Below, one piece after another: positions 1-13,024 of a stretch of DNA of 64,000 bases; within the stretch, counting starts at the first letter, position 1; the number at the start of each line of letters is the position of its first letter. The position numbers were made by a program, and so were the translations under genes. Where the stretch lies: NCBI GenBank assembly GCA_947034885.2, contig OX344753.2, positions 28,784,347 to 28,848,346 of the forward strand, written 5' to 3'. A model generated the notes under the pieces. The model was not told where the DNA came from and did not search any database. It was given only the letters and a program-made list of their open reading frames with translations. The stretch is from Thuidium tamariscinum. Lineage: Eukaryota; Streptophyta; Bryopsida; Hypnales; Thuidiaceae.

Positions 1-195
1 GCTTCTTTGAGTGTATGTGTGTGACAACAGATGGTGATAGAAATTTTGTAATTGAGGTGATATTAGTCTTTTTATAGAAAAAGATGTGTTAAAAATAAAT
101 CCTCAAAAAAAATTTCTTAGTGTATTTTGTTACTTTTCTACCTACTTGTTTTGGATCTCAAATTTAGATGTTAAAATGGTTTTTATTTAATTTAA

Positions 196-1124
196 TACCT
201 AAAGGACCATTGATCCTTTGGGGGATAAATGGAATTTTGGGTAGGTACCTACAGTCTCAATTTTTGTTTTGATTTTTTATAACTTTATTTGAAAATAGAA
301 AAATTGCTTAGTTCTATCACTCTATAGGAATATAATTTCTTTTTCATTTGATTATCGGGAACAAAAGTTTTGCTCAAATAAGCTCAAAATAGGAGAAAGG
401 AGGTAGCCCAAAAAAATTTGAATTTGAATTTGAATAAATATAAAGTTTTTTTTCATAGATTATATTTTTTTTCTACATGGAAGGTTTTAATTCACTTCAT
501 TTGGTATTGTTATGAGAAAGTTATAGACAATCTTGTTTTGGGGGCAATTTGATTGTCTTTTTGAAAAAAATTGTACATAATTCAGTTCTTAATGCAATTT
601 TAACAATTTTTCAATAAAAAAATTTCCATATAGTTTATTAGATTGTTTGAAACAATCTCACCATTGATATTAATGTATTTTAATTTTTATCTTAGAGATA
701 TTAATAATTAAGATTTTCCTTCTATCTTGTACCTACTTCTATTCAATAATTTCTTAAAGAATAAAAATTAGGTTGTTTAATATTTTTATCTTTTTTTTGT
801 GGACTCTCAAGTGAATTCTCCACAATAGATATTTAAAGCTTAGAACCATATAGTGCAAAAATTAAAGTTAAGAAGGTTCAAATTCAAATAATCTAATCCC
901 ACAATGTGTTGAAAATCTTTCTTTTTTTCTTTAAACAAAGATATCTTGCAATTTGTGTAGTCAAAAGTTTGAAATTTTTTGTACACACTTTCATACTAAT
1001 AAGGTACATGATCCTATGTTTAGATATTCGAAAAAATAGATGTCAAAATTATTTTACTCTTTGAAATAGAAGTGGAACTTCTAAGTGTTTTTTGGCCAAA
1101 AAAAAGGCCTTGTCCCTATAGGGA
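196..1124. mobile_element. TTAA-bounded non-autonomous DNA element, copy 1
   Basis: The block is flanked by TTAA on both sides (192-195 and 1125-1128). Its ends are imperfect inverted repeats: the left starts TACCTAAAGGACC and the right, read inward, starts TCCCTATAGGGAC. A TTAA target with ends of this type is the hallmark of piggyBac-like transposons. No transposase is encoded. Its interior reappears in inverted orientation at 29212-29921 and more distantly at about 31.8-32.5 kb. The superfamily call is an inference from the ends only. Confidence 0.5.
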
Positions 1125-1633
1125 TTAAATTCATTTGACTTTAAACCAAAAGGATGTGTTGGATAAATCTAACTACAGAAAAAGATGGACAATTTAATTT
1201 GTCAAAGGATCATTTCAAGTACACCTTCATCTAATTATTTTCTTAAATAGAAAAAACAAACCAAAGTGACTATACTTTAGTCATTCAAAAAATTAAGGGT
1301 AAAATGGTTAACTAATTACTTCTTGTTTCATATTGCTTTTGAATTTGATTTAAGTTTTTTTTTGCATATTGCATGTTTTCTTGCCAAACATTCATCCTAA
1401 AATCCTTCATTATTAAACAAAACTAAATTCCTAAAGTTTATAAGTTCTATAGCGTGTCAAAAATTAAGCTAAATTTTCATTTATAATAGCCCATAGGGTG
1501 CTTAAAATTAAGACTAAATAGATTTTATTCTACTAGAAGGATCTCTTAAAATCATAATTACTAGGTAAATAACAAATTAAATATCTGATTAATGCACGGG
1601 GTTACCAAATTTAAGGGGAAGTAAACTCCTTAA

Positions 1634-2559
1634 CCCCTAAAGGACCAACATGCCTTTTTTGGCAACATAGCGATTTTGGGCAGGTACGTGTGGCTACAGA
1701 TTTTCACATTTTGGAACCAAAATTTAATAGAAGGTGTAGATGAGGAGTATCTTCAAAGCCCAACAATTTTCGTGACTTTTGACTACATGGTTGAAAAGTT
1801 ATCGCATAAAACGTTGTTTATTTCGCAACTCGGACAGTTTGGGCAGATTAGAAAAAATCACTTTTTTTGAAAATAAAAATTTGAAATTGGTTTTATAGAT
1901 TTTCATATATATATGTAAAGCTTTGAATCATTCCATTTGGATTAATGAGTCAAAAGTTATGAAGGATTATAGTTTGCAGGTAGTTATGGATTCTCTTCTC
2001 TAAAATAAACTTTGAAATCCTTTATTTTACTCAATTTTCAATATTTTTGAAAAAAAATAAAAACATTGGGTGTAGATTGTTTATTACAACATTTGAACCA
2101 TTGGGATTGGCATTTTTCAATTCAATAAATAAATTGTTACCATTTTTGTATTTTGAATCATTCTCTACTTCTTTCTTCTTACTATTTTTTTTGTACATGT
2201 TGTACAATTCAAAATGATATGAAAATTTTCAAGCATGTAGCCAACTTGAATTGGAGAATAAATCCAAAGAGTTGCAACCATTTTGGACTTTTTGCATACA
2301 AATGTGACCTTCTGAAAGGCAGCTGCCCGGATTTTCACAGTGGGAAAAAAATGATTTTTGTAACTTCAAACACTAATATCTTGTAATTTACATGGCAGAA
2401 AATTCTGAAATTTTTTCTACATCTTCCCAAACTAGATCACTAAGAGATCTTATGGTTACATATGTCAAAAAATGTTTTTTTTCTGAAATTTGGTAGCTCT
2501 CCTAGAAATGACAGTTTTGGAGCACTTTTGGTGGAAACATAGTTGCAGTCCTTTAAGGA
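1634..2559 (-). mobile_element. TTAA-bounded non-autonomous DNA element, copy 2
   Basis: TTAA flanks lie at 1630-1633 and 2560-2563. The ends are inverted: CCCCTAAAGGACCAACATGCC on the left (first 20 bases count), and TCCTTAAAGGACTGCAACTATG-like on the right when read inward. The interior matches the elements at 9899-12249 and 27146-28784 in reverse orientation, for example the stretch about bases 2090-2200. Short ORFs inside it resemble no protein and are taken as chance. Confidence 0.5.
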
Positions 2560-2563
2560 TTAA

Positions 2564-5500
2564 GATAGTATCTTGGAGTAAACTAAGTTATTATGTCACT
2601 CTAAAAATAAAAATCAACAAACCATGGTTATGGACAAATGTCTATATTTTTATAAAATATTGATTTCTACAAATTTTACAAATTTTTAAATTAGTACACA
2701 AATTATACTTGATAAGTTTTGTTTCATTTGTTCAATTCAAATTCATAAAATATCATTCCTATAGCTAAAATTCACATCAAGAGTAACTAGTAAGAAATGG
2801 CCAATGAAAATACACTACAAGGAGAATCTATGGATTATCACAATGAAGGAATTATTTTACAATGCCATTCACTAAAAATGTATCAAAACAACTTCAAAAA
2901 AGATATTGGATGAAAAAATATATTTTACATGTGCTATAGTCTTAGATGAAGTCACCTAACTTGGGATATTTTACATCCTTAGCAATGTTTCAAGGTTAAA
3001 ATCAACACTACTAGCCTTTGGAGTGGTGAAAAATTCCAAAAGATTATTTTCACATCATTGAATACAAAGACTCAAATGTTCTCTCTACAATGCTATTATA
3101 TTTGGAATAATTTGGTGCCATGGAGAATTCTTGGTCAAGCTTGAATTTGATGAAAGGAAATTTGATGTTAGAGAAGTAAAGTATATTAAACTTAAAGGAT
3201 GCTACCAATACTAAATCTTTGTATTACTTTCTTGAATGAACCTTTAAACTTTCGTTGCACATATTTTGAAACATGATTATTAGAAAAGAAGGAGCTAATT
3301 GCAAATAGAGGTACCCAAATAGACATTTATAAAAATCTGTGAATTTTTTTTCCATATAATTTGTTGTATAAACCTTTATATAATTATTGAAAACCTACTT
3401 TATAATCTTAAAATAATTTAATTTCAAAACTTATAATTAAAAATCTTTATTTCTAAATAAATGGTTTAGTGGTTGGAATATGAAGGCAATTATTGTGCTT
3501 ATTTAAAATTAGGAGTGTGAATGGTGTCACCATAAGCTTCATACTCCTAATGGACCTTATATTGTAAAGCAACTATACATTCTTGAGGTAAATTGACATG
3601 AATAAAACAATGGAAATTGCAAGTATGAAAACATATCTTAGAAGAATATCTTTTCACTTCTACTAAAAAAAATTCTAGAAGGAAGATAACACAAATTAGA
3701 GCATTCAATATACAACTAGAATTAAAAAATTTCATTCTTAAAGAAATGTATTGATGTTTTTATCTTTAAATTTTTTTGTCTTTTTCAACAATTATCATAA
3801 CTAGTCACAAGAAAAAATGTAATTGAAATTGTATTTTCTTCATTGTGAAATGGAAATAGTATTTTAAGAGAAAATTGCTTCAAAAAATGCTTGAAATGGA
3901 TCAATAAATATTTTTCAAATTTTGACCATATTTATAATTTATAATTTAGATGCTTTATATCTTTTTTTTTATACAAATATTCAAAGCTTGGAAAAAAAAC
4001 ATATTAAAGAACACATTGAAGCTTTGTCCTAGAAACTTGCTTTGGGATCAAAAGAAGACCAACAAATACCTATATTATTGAGAATTCCTAAAGTAGAGCC
4101 TATAACCATGTAGTTAAACTTGAAAATCTTTCACTTTGTATCCTTCATTCTCTTTAGTTTTATAAGTGAATTTTTTTGGTTTTATTTTTGAGGGACAAAA
4201 TTACATGTCTAGTACACATCATAAAATTATGAGAATTTTTTGTGAAAATTTCAAATTACCATGATTTTTTGGAGGATAAAAAAAATTCATATCAAATACA
4301 AATCATACTTCAAAATTTTGAAACTTTAATTATATAAATAAATTAGTGTGAAGAACATTGCAATGTAAAGAAAATTTTCTTCATTTCATGTTTAGAAACA
4401 TGATTATGGACAAATCTCAATGAAATGTTTCTTTTTAGAAAATTTTCAAAATTTTTAAATGGCATAGAAACTAAATTCAATTAGAAGCTTCAATTTTTTG
4501 TGTGTATAAGAACAAAAGAAATCATTTTGAATGCCAAAATCAAGTTCTAAGGAAAAATCTCAAAATCAATTTTTAAAGTAATCAAATAATCTTGATAATA
4601 GACCATTATTTTGATACACTATCCCCAAGACTATCTTCCAAATAATATAAAAAAACTACATAAAATGCCTTAAATTTTAATCAATCATGTGGATATAGCG
4701 TCAAAGAAGTTGCATTGATTAAAAAATTGGACATAAATTATCCAATCTTCAATATACATGAAGCTTGTTTGAACATACAAATGATCCAAACCTCTTTGGC
4801 AAGCTAGTGTTAACTCCTAAATACTTGCAAGGCATTTTTTGACCTTTTTAGAATTTGATTTAAATTAAATTTCTTTAAAAGCATTTTGATAAGTTTTCCC
4901 AATTTTTTAAAATTATAAGTATAAGATTTCAAACTAAACATATCAGATATTACATTTTTTTTAAAAAATTCAACAATATGTCTTTTGTAGCAGTGGGTGC
5001 AATTTGTGGGACATTTATTATCTAGATAGGCTAGGTTCCATATCTAATTACCAAAGTTCAATCATTATTTTGTGGTAGTGGAGCAAAAGCATGAGCAAAA
5101 GGAGGAAAATTTTGATTTTTTGTGTTTAGTGAATACATAAATTTTATACCAAGAGAAGGTTAGAAGGGTTATACTATACAAGGGCAACAATGCTAGGATG
5201 TGAGTATATAAGCATGTGTCTGAAAAAGGTGAGTAGAGATTGTATGATCCAAGAGCCTAGAATATAGTGTAATTTCAAATTTTCTTTGGTTAAAAAATTA
5301 AAAGATTATCACCTCATAGATCTTATTTTGAATTTAGTGCATCTAAGTCAAATGATAATCCATGATTTGATATTTGATTTCTATTGTCTTGTTCCTTTGA
5401 GGAGGTCACACAAGATTTTTTAGCAAAAAATATGAGTCTTAATTCAGGAAGGCATTAATTCATAATGTTAAGAAATTAAAAAAACTTTGAAGTAATATAG

Positions 5501-6589
5501 GAAGTACAAATTATGCTACATTTACTTTTATAATACAAATGTAAATAATATATTGAATTTGATTTTTTTTTCCTACTTAAGATAGCATAGAAAGGATTAG
5601 TCCTAGAAATTTCTTTTGGATTCATTTGATTTAGTTTAGGGTATTGTGGACTTACATTGGTTGGATGACAAATTGAATAACTATTGCCTCTGTAGGACAT
5701 TTCTTATTTGTCTCCGCATGAGGTCTTCTCTTCTAGAAGAATGCAGATTTTTTGGATTTTTCATTTAGTGTGATGTAGAATTTAAGTGACCATAGATGCT
5801 TTGAATTTTTATTGATGCTAGACTCAACATTGGATTGAGAGTACTTTGTGGGTTTATGCATTCAAATATTTTTGTTACTATTTTTTAGAGTTTGTTTTAC
5901 ACTTTCGAACATATGTTCCATCTATGTGCTTAGTGCATTTCATAAGATTGTGTGTTTTGGGCTACCATTGTAATTTTGCCCCCAAATGTGCATGTTTTAA
6001 TTAAAGATTTGTTTCTTTCTTGCAAGCTATTAGCGTGAGTTTTAGTGAGGATCCAAGGTTCAAGTTTAGGTACAGCTAGTTTACAATTCTTTTTCAACAA
6101 TTCATGGTCTTAGATCCATTATGTTTGCTCTCATTTAGAGTAGAAGTGAGGGTTCAAGCCATGTGAAAAAATTCCAACTCTAGCAAGTGCTCTAGCACTA
6201 CAAATGTAGAGGAGATGCATTCATAGAGGACCAGTTCAACCCAAACATGACAATTTCTCAAAATCTTAGTAGCTTCAACGTCCAATTTTTTTATCATCTC
6301 CAAACTTTACTACTTTAAGATCTAAATGCTAATGAATTGGAGGAGCTTCATAACATTTAGTGTCATGGTTCAAAGCCTTCAAAGGTTCTTCTCATGCCTC
6401 AATACATTGGCAAAGTTCTTCACTCCTATAGGTTCCCTTTGGAATCCGCAAGTGATGGACTTCAATTTTATAGTGTAGCCTCCTAGCTTGGTGTGTTTTC
6501 CCTTGTTGTTGATAAAGTATATAGAGACTTTTTTGGATTCCATATAGTATATATAGGCAACAATTTATTTGGCAGCCATGAACTTTATG
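2564..6589. other. AT-rich intergenic desert, no gene seen
   Basis: Very AT-rich DNA with short random ORFs only. No splice-consistent coding exon, RNA gene or bounded transposon was found here. A block at about 4.2-4.4 kb resembles AT-rich blocks at about 23.3-23.6 and 45.15-45.5 kb and is probably an old dispersed repeat. Confidence 0.5.
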
Positions 6590-6591
6590 TA

Positions 6592-7987
6592 CAGTGGGGT
6601 ACCAATCAAAATGTCGTTTTCGAATTTGCAGTGAGAAAAATTTCAGTAGTGCCAACTTTGAAAGCCTCCTGAGAGCTCAAAAATTGGTATTTTACCACAA
6701 AATTTTTAACACAGCATCATCTTTTAAGTTAATTATATGTACACTAAATTTCAAGGCCAAAAAATTCACCAAAAAAAAGTTATACAAAATCTATCAACAT
6801 GGGTAGTGGTGAGAAACATTTCACTACTTTCATCTTTGACACCTTCCTAAGGATTGAGTTTGTTTTTTTTTGCCATGAAATTTTTTTCATGAAAAAATAA
6901 TTATGTTTCCAATATGTGTAAAAAATTTCAAGGTAAAAAAAAAGTTTTTTAAGAAGATATTTGAAATCTCCCAACAAGTGTAGTTTTGAGAAGATTTTCA
7001 TAATTGCCAACTTTGACACCCTCCCAAGGGCTGAAAATTTGGTTCCTTACCATGAATTTTGTTATGTGAAGTCATCTCTATGTTCATAATATGTTTTACA
7101 AATTTCAAGTTCAAATGAATTACCAAAAGAAAGATATACAAATCTCCCAACATGTGTAGTTGTGAGAAAATTTTCACTATTGCCGACTTTGACACCCTCC
7201 CAAGGGCTGAAAATTTGTCTATTTAACATGAAATTTTTTGTATAAGAACAACTTTATGTTGATAATATATTTTCCAAATTTCAAGTTCAAAAAACTTAAC
7301 CAGAAAAAGATATTCAAAATATTTCAACATGTGTCGTTGTGAGGTTGAGTTCTTACATTAGTGTCAAACTTTGCTCCACAAAATAACACTATACTAGGGC
7401 TCAAAAATTCCTCCTCACAACTATACATGTTGGGAGATTTTGTATATCTTTTTTTTGGTAATTAATTTGAACTTGAAATTTGGAAAACATATTATCAACA
7501 TATAGATGACTTCATAAAAAAATATTCATGGTAAGAAACCAATTTTTCAGCCCTTGGGAGGGTGTCAAAGTTGGCAATTGTGAAAGTTTTCTCAAAACTA
7601 CACTTGTTGGGAGATTTCAAATATCTTCTTAAGAAAAAAAATTATACCTTGACATTTTTTATACATATTGAAAACATAAATATTGTTTCACGAAAAAAAT
7701 TTCATGGCAAAAGAAAAAGAACTCAATCCTTAGGAAGGTGTCAAAGTTGAAAGTAGTGAAATGTTTTTCATCACTACCCATGTTGGTAGATTTTGAATAA
7801 CTTTTTTTTGGTGAATCTTTTGGCCTTGATATTTGGTATACATATAATTAACTTAAAGATGATGCTGTGTTAAAAATGTTGTGGTAAAATACCAATTTTT
7901 GAGTTCTCAAGAGGCTTTCAAAGTTGGTAGTACTGAAATTTTTCTCACTGCGAATTCGAAAACGACATTTTGATTGGTACCCCATTG
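6592..7987. mobile_element. Palindromic TA-flanked DNA transposon (pogo/Tc1-mariner-like MITE), copy 1
   Basis: The 1396-bp element starts CAGTGGGGTACCAATCAAAA and ends with its inverted complement. It is flanked by TA (6590-6591 and 7988-7989). The two halves are inverted copies of each other over almost their whole length, meeting near 7.3 kb, so it is a foldback with arms of about 0.7 kb. A TA target and CAGT ends fit the pogo/Tc1-mariner group. No transposase is present. Near-identical relatives lie at 10253-11649 and 13025-14422. Confidence 0.75.
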
Positions 7988-7989
7988 TA

Positions 7990-9021
7990 CATAGAATTTT
8001 GTTTCATTGATACATTTGAAGCTTTTTAGTGGCAAAAATCTATGATATTGTCTTTTGTGCATCATTCATATTGCAATACTTCATATTTAGTGTTGCTTTA
8101 CCATTTTTTTTCAAGTACTTTTCACATTTGTACCTTTTTAAAAATGTACCTTATTTTCAACTTTATTTTCATTTTTCCATTTTTCTTGGCTTCAAATGAG
8201 TTTGTCTTCTATAAATGTTTAATTTTTTATGCTTTCTTATTTATCTTTTATGCTTTGATATGAAAATGCCTTCTACAAATCATAGTTCATTTCACTTTTT
8301 CCAATTTTAGGAGCTTAAATCACTTTGGTATCTTTTTAAAATGTGAAAAGTATTAAGCTTTTTCCATTCAATTTTGTGCTTTGGGCATTTCTACCTTCTT
8401 GGAATCCTAGTTTGTTTGAGTTTTTCCCATTTTGAAGGGCTACTTTTGTATTTTTGTATTCCTTAAATGCTAATTCTATTTTGATTTAGATTTTCTGATT
8501 TGGCCAAAACATATATTTGCCTTTTGGAAATTATGGTTCATTTCAATTTTTCTATTTTGGAGGGCCTAAACAACGATTATGTCTTCTTTAAATGTAAAAT
8601 CTATTTTGTTTTTCTATTTTTTTTGGCCTTGCAAATTTTGGTGCATGCTTGTTTAACTATTATAGGCTTGATATATAAGAATGTTGTAGATATTCATGCT
8701 AGCAATTGCAACCTCAACTATTCTTATTTTTGTCTTTTGTTTCTTTTGTGTTTGGTTTTTCATTGTGTTATATTCATTGATTGGATTTAGGATTTAGTCT
8801 ATTATGTGTGTAGTTGTATTTGTTCCATTGTTTTGTATTTTATGTTTATCTTTGCTTATTTTAGACTATGATTTCTACATTCCCATATATATTTTATTTG
8901 TATAGTATAAGAAACTTTGCTTTCTGTCTTTGTTCTTTACTATTGGTTTAGTTTTCTTTTTTGCACACATCTTGTCTTTTGGGGTTTGTCTTTCCTAAAA
9001 CTTAGATTTATGAAGTGTAGA
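7990..9021. other. T-rich intergenic stretch
   Basis: The + strand is strongly pyrimidine-rich from about 8.04 to 8.99 kb, which produces Phe/Leu/Ile-rich chance ORFs. No conserved protein, splice structure or RNA gene is visible. Confidence 0.4.
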
Positions 9022-9393
9022 CATAAGAGGATTTTCAGCTCCTATACAAGACTGCGAGTTCCCAAACGCTGGGAACGCATTGGGAACTCTGGGAACGCGA
9101 TGCTGATGTGGTCAAGCAACTGCCACGTCAGAAAATAATAATTTTTTAATAATTTAAATTAAATTTTAAATTTAAAAAAAATTAATTAATTTAAAAAAAA
9201 ATTTAAATTAAATTTTTTTTTAAATCATTTTTTTTCTCTTTAATACATTCTGAAGTTTTTCGAAAAAAAAATTTTAATTTTTTTTTTTCGAAATTCAAAA
9301 AGTCAGACCAGCAGGGGGCTGGTCTGCAGCAGTGGGAACAATTTCGGGGAACACCCCTGAAACGGTCTTCTGGGGCCCAAAAATCCTCTTATG
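9022..9393. mobile_element. MITE-like element with CATAAGAGGATTTT ends
   Basis: A 372-bp block starts CATAAGAGGATTTTCAGC and ends with the complement of CATAAGAGGATTTTTGGG. The two ends are GC-richer and the centre is an A/T-only run (about 9.13-9.29 kb). No convincing target duplication is visible, so the superfamily is open. Confidence 0.45.
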
Positions 9394-9894
9394 TTCCATA
9401 TATACAACATACAATTATATAAAAGCAACAAGTTATGGTAAGTGCTTCAAATTGTACAAAGTGAATGTTGTGTTCTTAGCTCAAATAGGCTAGCTTTGTC
9501 TTTAATCTTGCAATTCAATTTTTTTCACTTCACTTTTTTTATTGTAAAAAGTGAGGGTGCTAGAAATTGACCCTATTTTAGAATTACAAGAAATTGTAGG
9601 GAGGTGTAAAATACTAAAAATGAGGAAATTAGGTAATTATAGGGACCACTTAATTGTTTATGGGGAGTTAAATACCTCTAATATTAAAAAAGCAAGCCAC
9701 ATTTGATGTACAAAACCCCATATTGAGTGCCCCCCTTTCCGTCGCATGTTCTTCAAATTGGATTTGCCTATATACAATGTGACAACAATTCCGATTGGTG
9801 GTCTAAAATTTCAACATCTGACTAAAATTGAACAATAAATTATGACCCTTGAAATGCACTATACTAAAATTTACGAAATTCCACTAGGCAAAGT
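9394..9894. other. AT-rich intergenic, nothing recognised
   Basis: AT-rich sequence between a MITE-like element and a TTAA-bounded element. It has no coding signature. Confidence 0.4.
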
Positions 9895-9898
9895 TTAA

Positions 9899-12249
9899 CT
9901 CCTAAATGGTTATGACTATGTTTTCACCAACTTGCCTCCAAAATTGCCATTTCTAATACATGTATTACAACTTTGAGAAAATAAAAAAAATTGACACATA
10001 AGATTGTAGGATCTTGTAGTACACTAGTTTGAAAATATGTAGAAAATATTTGAGGATTTTTCACCTTATAGATTGCAAGATATTAGCATTTGAATTGACA
10101 AAAATCATTTCTTTGACCTTACATAAAACCAGGCAATTGCACTTCATAAGGTCACATTTGTATGGAAAAAAAATTCAAATTGCTTCTTTGGATTCATTCT
10201 TCAAGGCAAGTTAGATACATTCTTGAAAATTTTCAAATCATTTTGAATTGTACAGTGGGGTACCAATCAAAATGTCGTTTTTGAATTCGCAGTGAAAAAA
10301 ATTTCAGTATTGCTAACTTTGAAAGCCTCCTGAGAGCTCAAAAATTGGTATTTTACCACAAAAATTTTACCACAAAATTACATTTAAGTTAATTATAGTT
10401 ATGCCAAATTTCAAGGCCAAAAGACTCACCAAAAAATAGTTATTCAAAATCTACCAACATAGGTAGTAGTGAGAAACATTTCACTACTTTCATCTTTGAC
10501 ACCTTCCTAAGGATTGAGTTGGGTTTTTTTGCCATGAATTTTTTTTCATGAAACAATAATTATGTTTCTAATATGTGTAAAAAATTTCAAGATAAAAAAT
10601 AAATTTATAAAAAGATATTTGAAATCTCCCAACAGGTGTAGTTTTGAGAAAATTTTCACAATTGCCAACTTTGACACCCTCCCAAGGGCTAAAAATTTGG
10701 TTTCTTTCCATGAAGTTTTTTTTGTGAAGTCATCTCTATATTGGTGATATGTGCTACAAATTTCAAGTTCAAATGAATTACCAAAACAAATATATACAAA
10801 ATCTCCCAACATGTGTTGCTGTGAGAAAATTTTCACTATTGCCGACTTTGACACCCTCCCAAGGGCTGAAAATTTGTCTATTTAATATGAATTTTTTTGA
10901 ATAAGATCAACTTTATGTTGGTAATATATATTCCAAATTTCAAGTTCAAAACACTTACCCAAAAAAAGATATTCAGAATCTCTCAACATGTATAGTTGTG
11001 AGGTTGAGTTTTTACATTCGTGTCAAACTTTGCTCCACAAAATAACATTATACTAAGGGCTCAAAAACTCCTCCTCACAACTACACATGTTGGGAGATTT
11101 TGTATATATTTGTTTTGGTAATTCATTTGAACTTGAAATTTGTAGCACATATTATCAACATAGAGATGACTTCACAAGAAAAAATTCATGGTAAGAAACC
11201 AAATCTTCAGCCCTTGGGAGGGTGTCAAAGTTGGCAATTGTGAAAATTTTTTCAAAACTACACATGTTGGGAGATTTCAAATTTATTTTTATAAATTTAT
11301 TTTTTTATCTTGGAGTTTTTTTATACATATTAAGAACATAGAGATTCTTCTATGACAAAAAATTCATGGAAAAAGAAAAAAAACTGAGTCCTTAGGAAGG
11401 TGTCAAAGTTGAAAATAGTGAAATGTTTCTCACTACTACCCATGTTGGTAGATATTGAATAATTTTTTTTTGGTGAATCTTTTGGCCTTGAAATTTGGCA
11501 TACATATAATTAACTTAAAGACAATGCTGTGGTAAAGTTTTTGTGGTAAAATACCAATTTTTGAGCTCTCGAGAGGCTTTCAAAGTTGGCAGTATTGAAA
11601 TTTTTTTCACTGCGAATTCAAAAACGACATTTTGATTTGTACCCCACTATACAACATTTGTATAGAAAAGAAAATAGTAAGTAGAAAGAAGTAGAAAATG
11701 ATCCAAAATACTAAATTGTAATACTAAATTCTATTTATTTATGGAATTGAAAAATGCCAATCCCAATGCTCAAAATGTTGTAATAAACAATATACACCTA
11801 CAATTCTGATTTTTTCCAAAAATATTAAAATTTGAATTAAACAAAGGTTTTCAGTTTTTTTTTGGTAGTATAGAAACTCTATAACTATCTACAAACTACC
11901 CCCAAATTAAAACTCCTCAAAACTTTTGATTCATTGATTAAAATGGAATGATTTAATGCTTCCTACTTAGATAAAAATCTAATGAACCAATTTCAAATTT
12001 TTATTTCGTAAAAAAAAATTTAGAGAATTTTTTTTTGTTTCTTGGCTACTTGCAAAATGAATGTAAACTACAAATTTTACAATATTTTTTAATTATTTAG
12101 TCAAAAGCTATGAAAATTGTTGGGCCTTAAAAGTACTTTTTGGATAAATGTTTTGGGAAAATTTCAAAGAAAAAAAAAATAATTTGTTTGCAGTGAGCTA
12201 CTTAGAATTGCTATATTGCTAAAGAAACGTAGGTTTAGGTGTTTAGAGG
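9899..12249 (+). mobile_element. TTAA-bounded element, copy 3, split by a palindromic element
   Basis: TTAA at 9895-9898 precedes a left end CTCCTAAATGG. The following 350 bp match the start of the copy at 27146 well (for example about 9905-10170 against 27152-27415). After an interruption at 10253-11649, homology resumes (11670-12249) and ends in a degenerate form of the AGGGGTTAA terminus. The palindromic element is therefore younger than this copy. The right boundary is approximate. Confidence 0.5.
10253..11649. mobile_element. Palindromic TA-flanked DNA transposon, copy 2
   Basis: The 1397-bp element has the same CAGTGGGGTACCAATC ends as copy 1, flanked by TA (10251-10252 and 11650-11651). 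The last base at the right end has drifted. It is a foldback of two roughly 0.7-kb inverted halves and has no transposase. It lies inside a TTAA-bounded element, so it inserted later. Confidence 0.75.
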
Positions 12250-13022
12250 GTAACTTAGAATTCAATGAAACTACTACCATTGGATTCATTATATAGTCTA
12301 GTTTTTAAACAATTTTCATTTAAATATAAAGTAAAATTTAAAAAAGAATAGCTTTCAAAAAGACATCAATTAGAAAAGTGGTTGTTTTGATCATAGGGGT
12401 TATTACATTTATTTGGTGTATAATTTATGCCTACTTAGTTACTTTTAATATTCATCGTCAAAGATATTTTTGTTTATGTTAAAAAGTATTATTATAAAAG
12501 TAATATAAAATAATTGGACCATTTCATCATTTAAATTTTTGTAAAGATCTATGATGAAGATTGTATTGATCATTTTATCATTCAAAAGCATTGTTCATGA
12601 TTTATTTCATGATTTATTCCTTGAAATGTTTAGAGCCTATACTTGTGACTACATTTATATTAGGCCTTTATAGTTGATTTTTTTATTCTCTTTCTATTTT
12701 AAATTTCATAGATGTCACCTCTATAAAGGGTTTATGATATATTGCAAATTCACATTTAATATGTGCTTCATACTTAAACATCTTAAATTACTACGTCTAT
12801 TTTCATCATGTATTTGCTTACACACATTGTCTATTTTGACTATATCTCAATTTATAAAAAATATTGGTTCAATTTTTTTTTACAAAACTTCATGGCAACA
12901 AATTTATTTGTTGTTCATTTGGACTGCAAATTTTTGCATTTGATTCCATGGTTATAGGTCCCGCCAATTTATAAACCTTAAATGGAAAACAAGTGGAATT
13001 TCAAATTAGGCTCATGTTCATG
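12250..13022. other. AT-rich intergenic, nothing recognised
   Basis: AT-rich sequence between two transposon copies. One chance ORF (12674-12943, Phe/Leu/Cys-rich) shows no family resemblance. Confidence 0.4.
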
Positions 13023-13024
13023 TA

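Noticed and set aside
8042-8990. Phe/Leu-rich ORFs as membrane proteins
   Set aside because: They come from a T-rich strand bias and show no conserved pattern.
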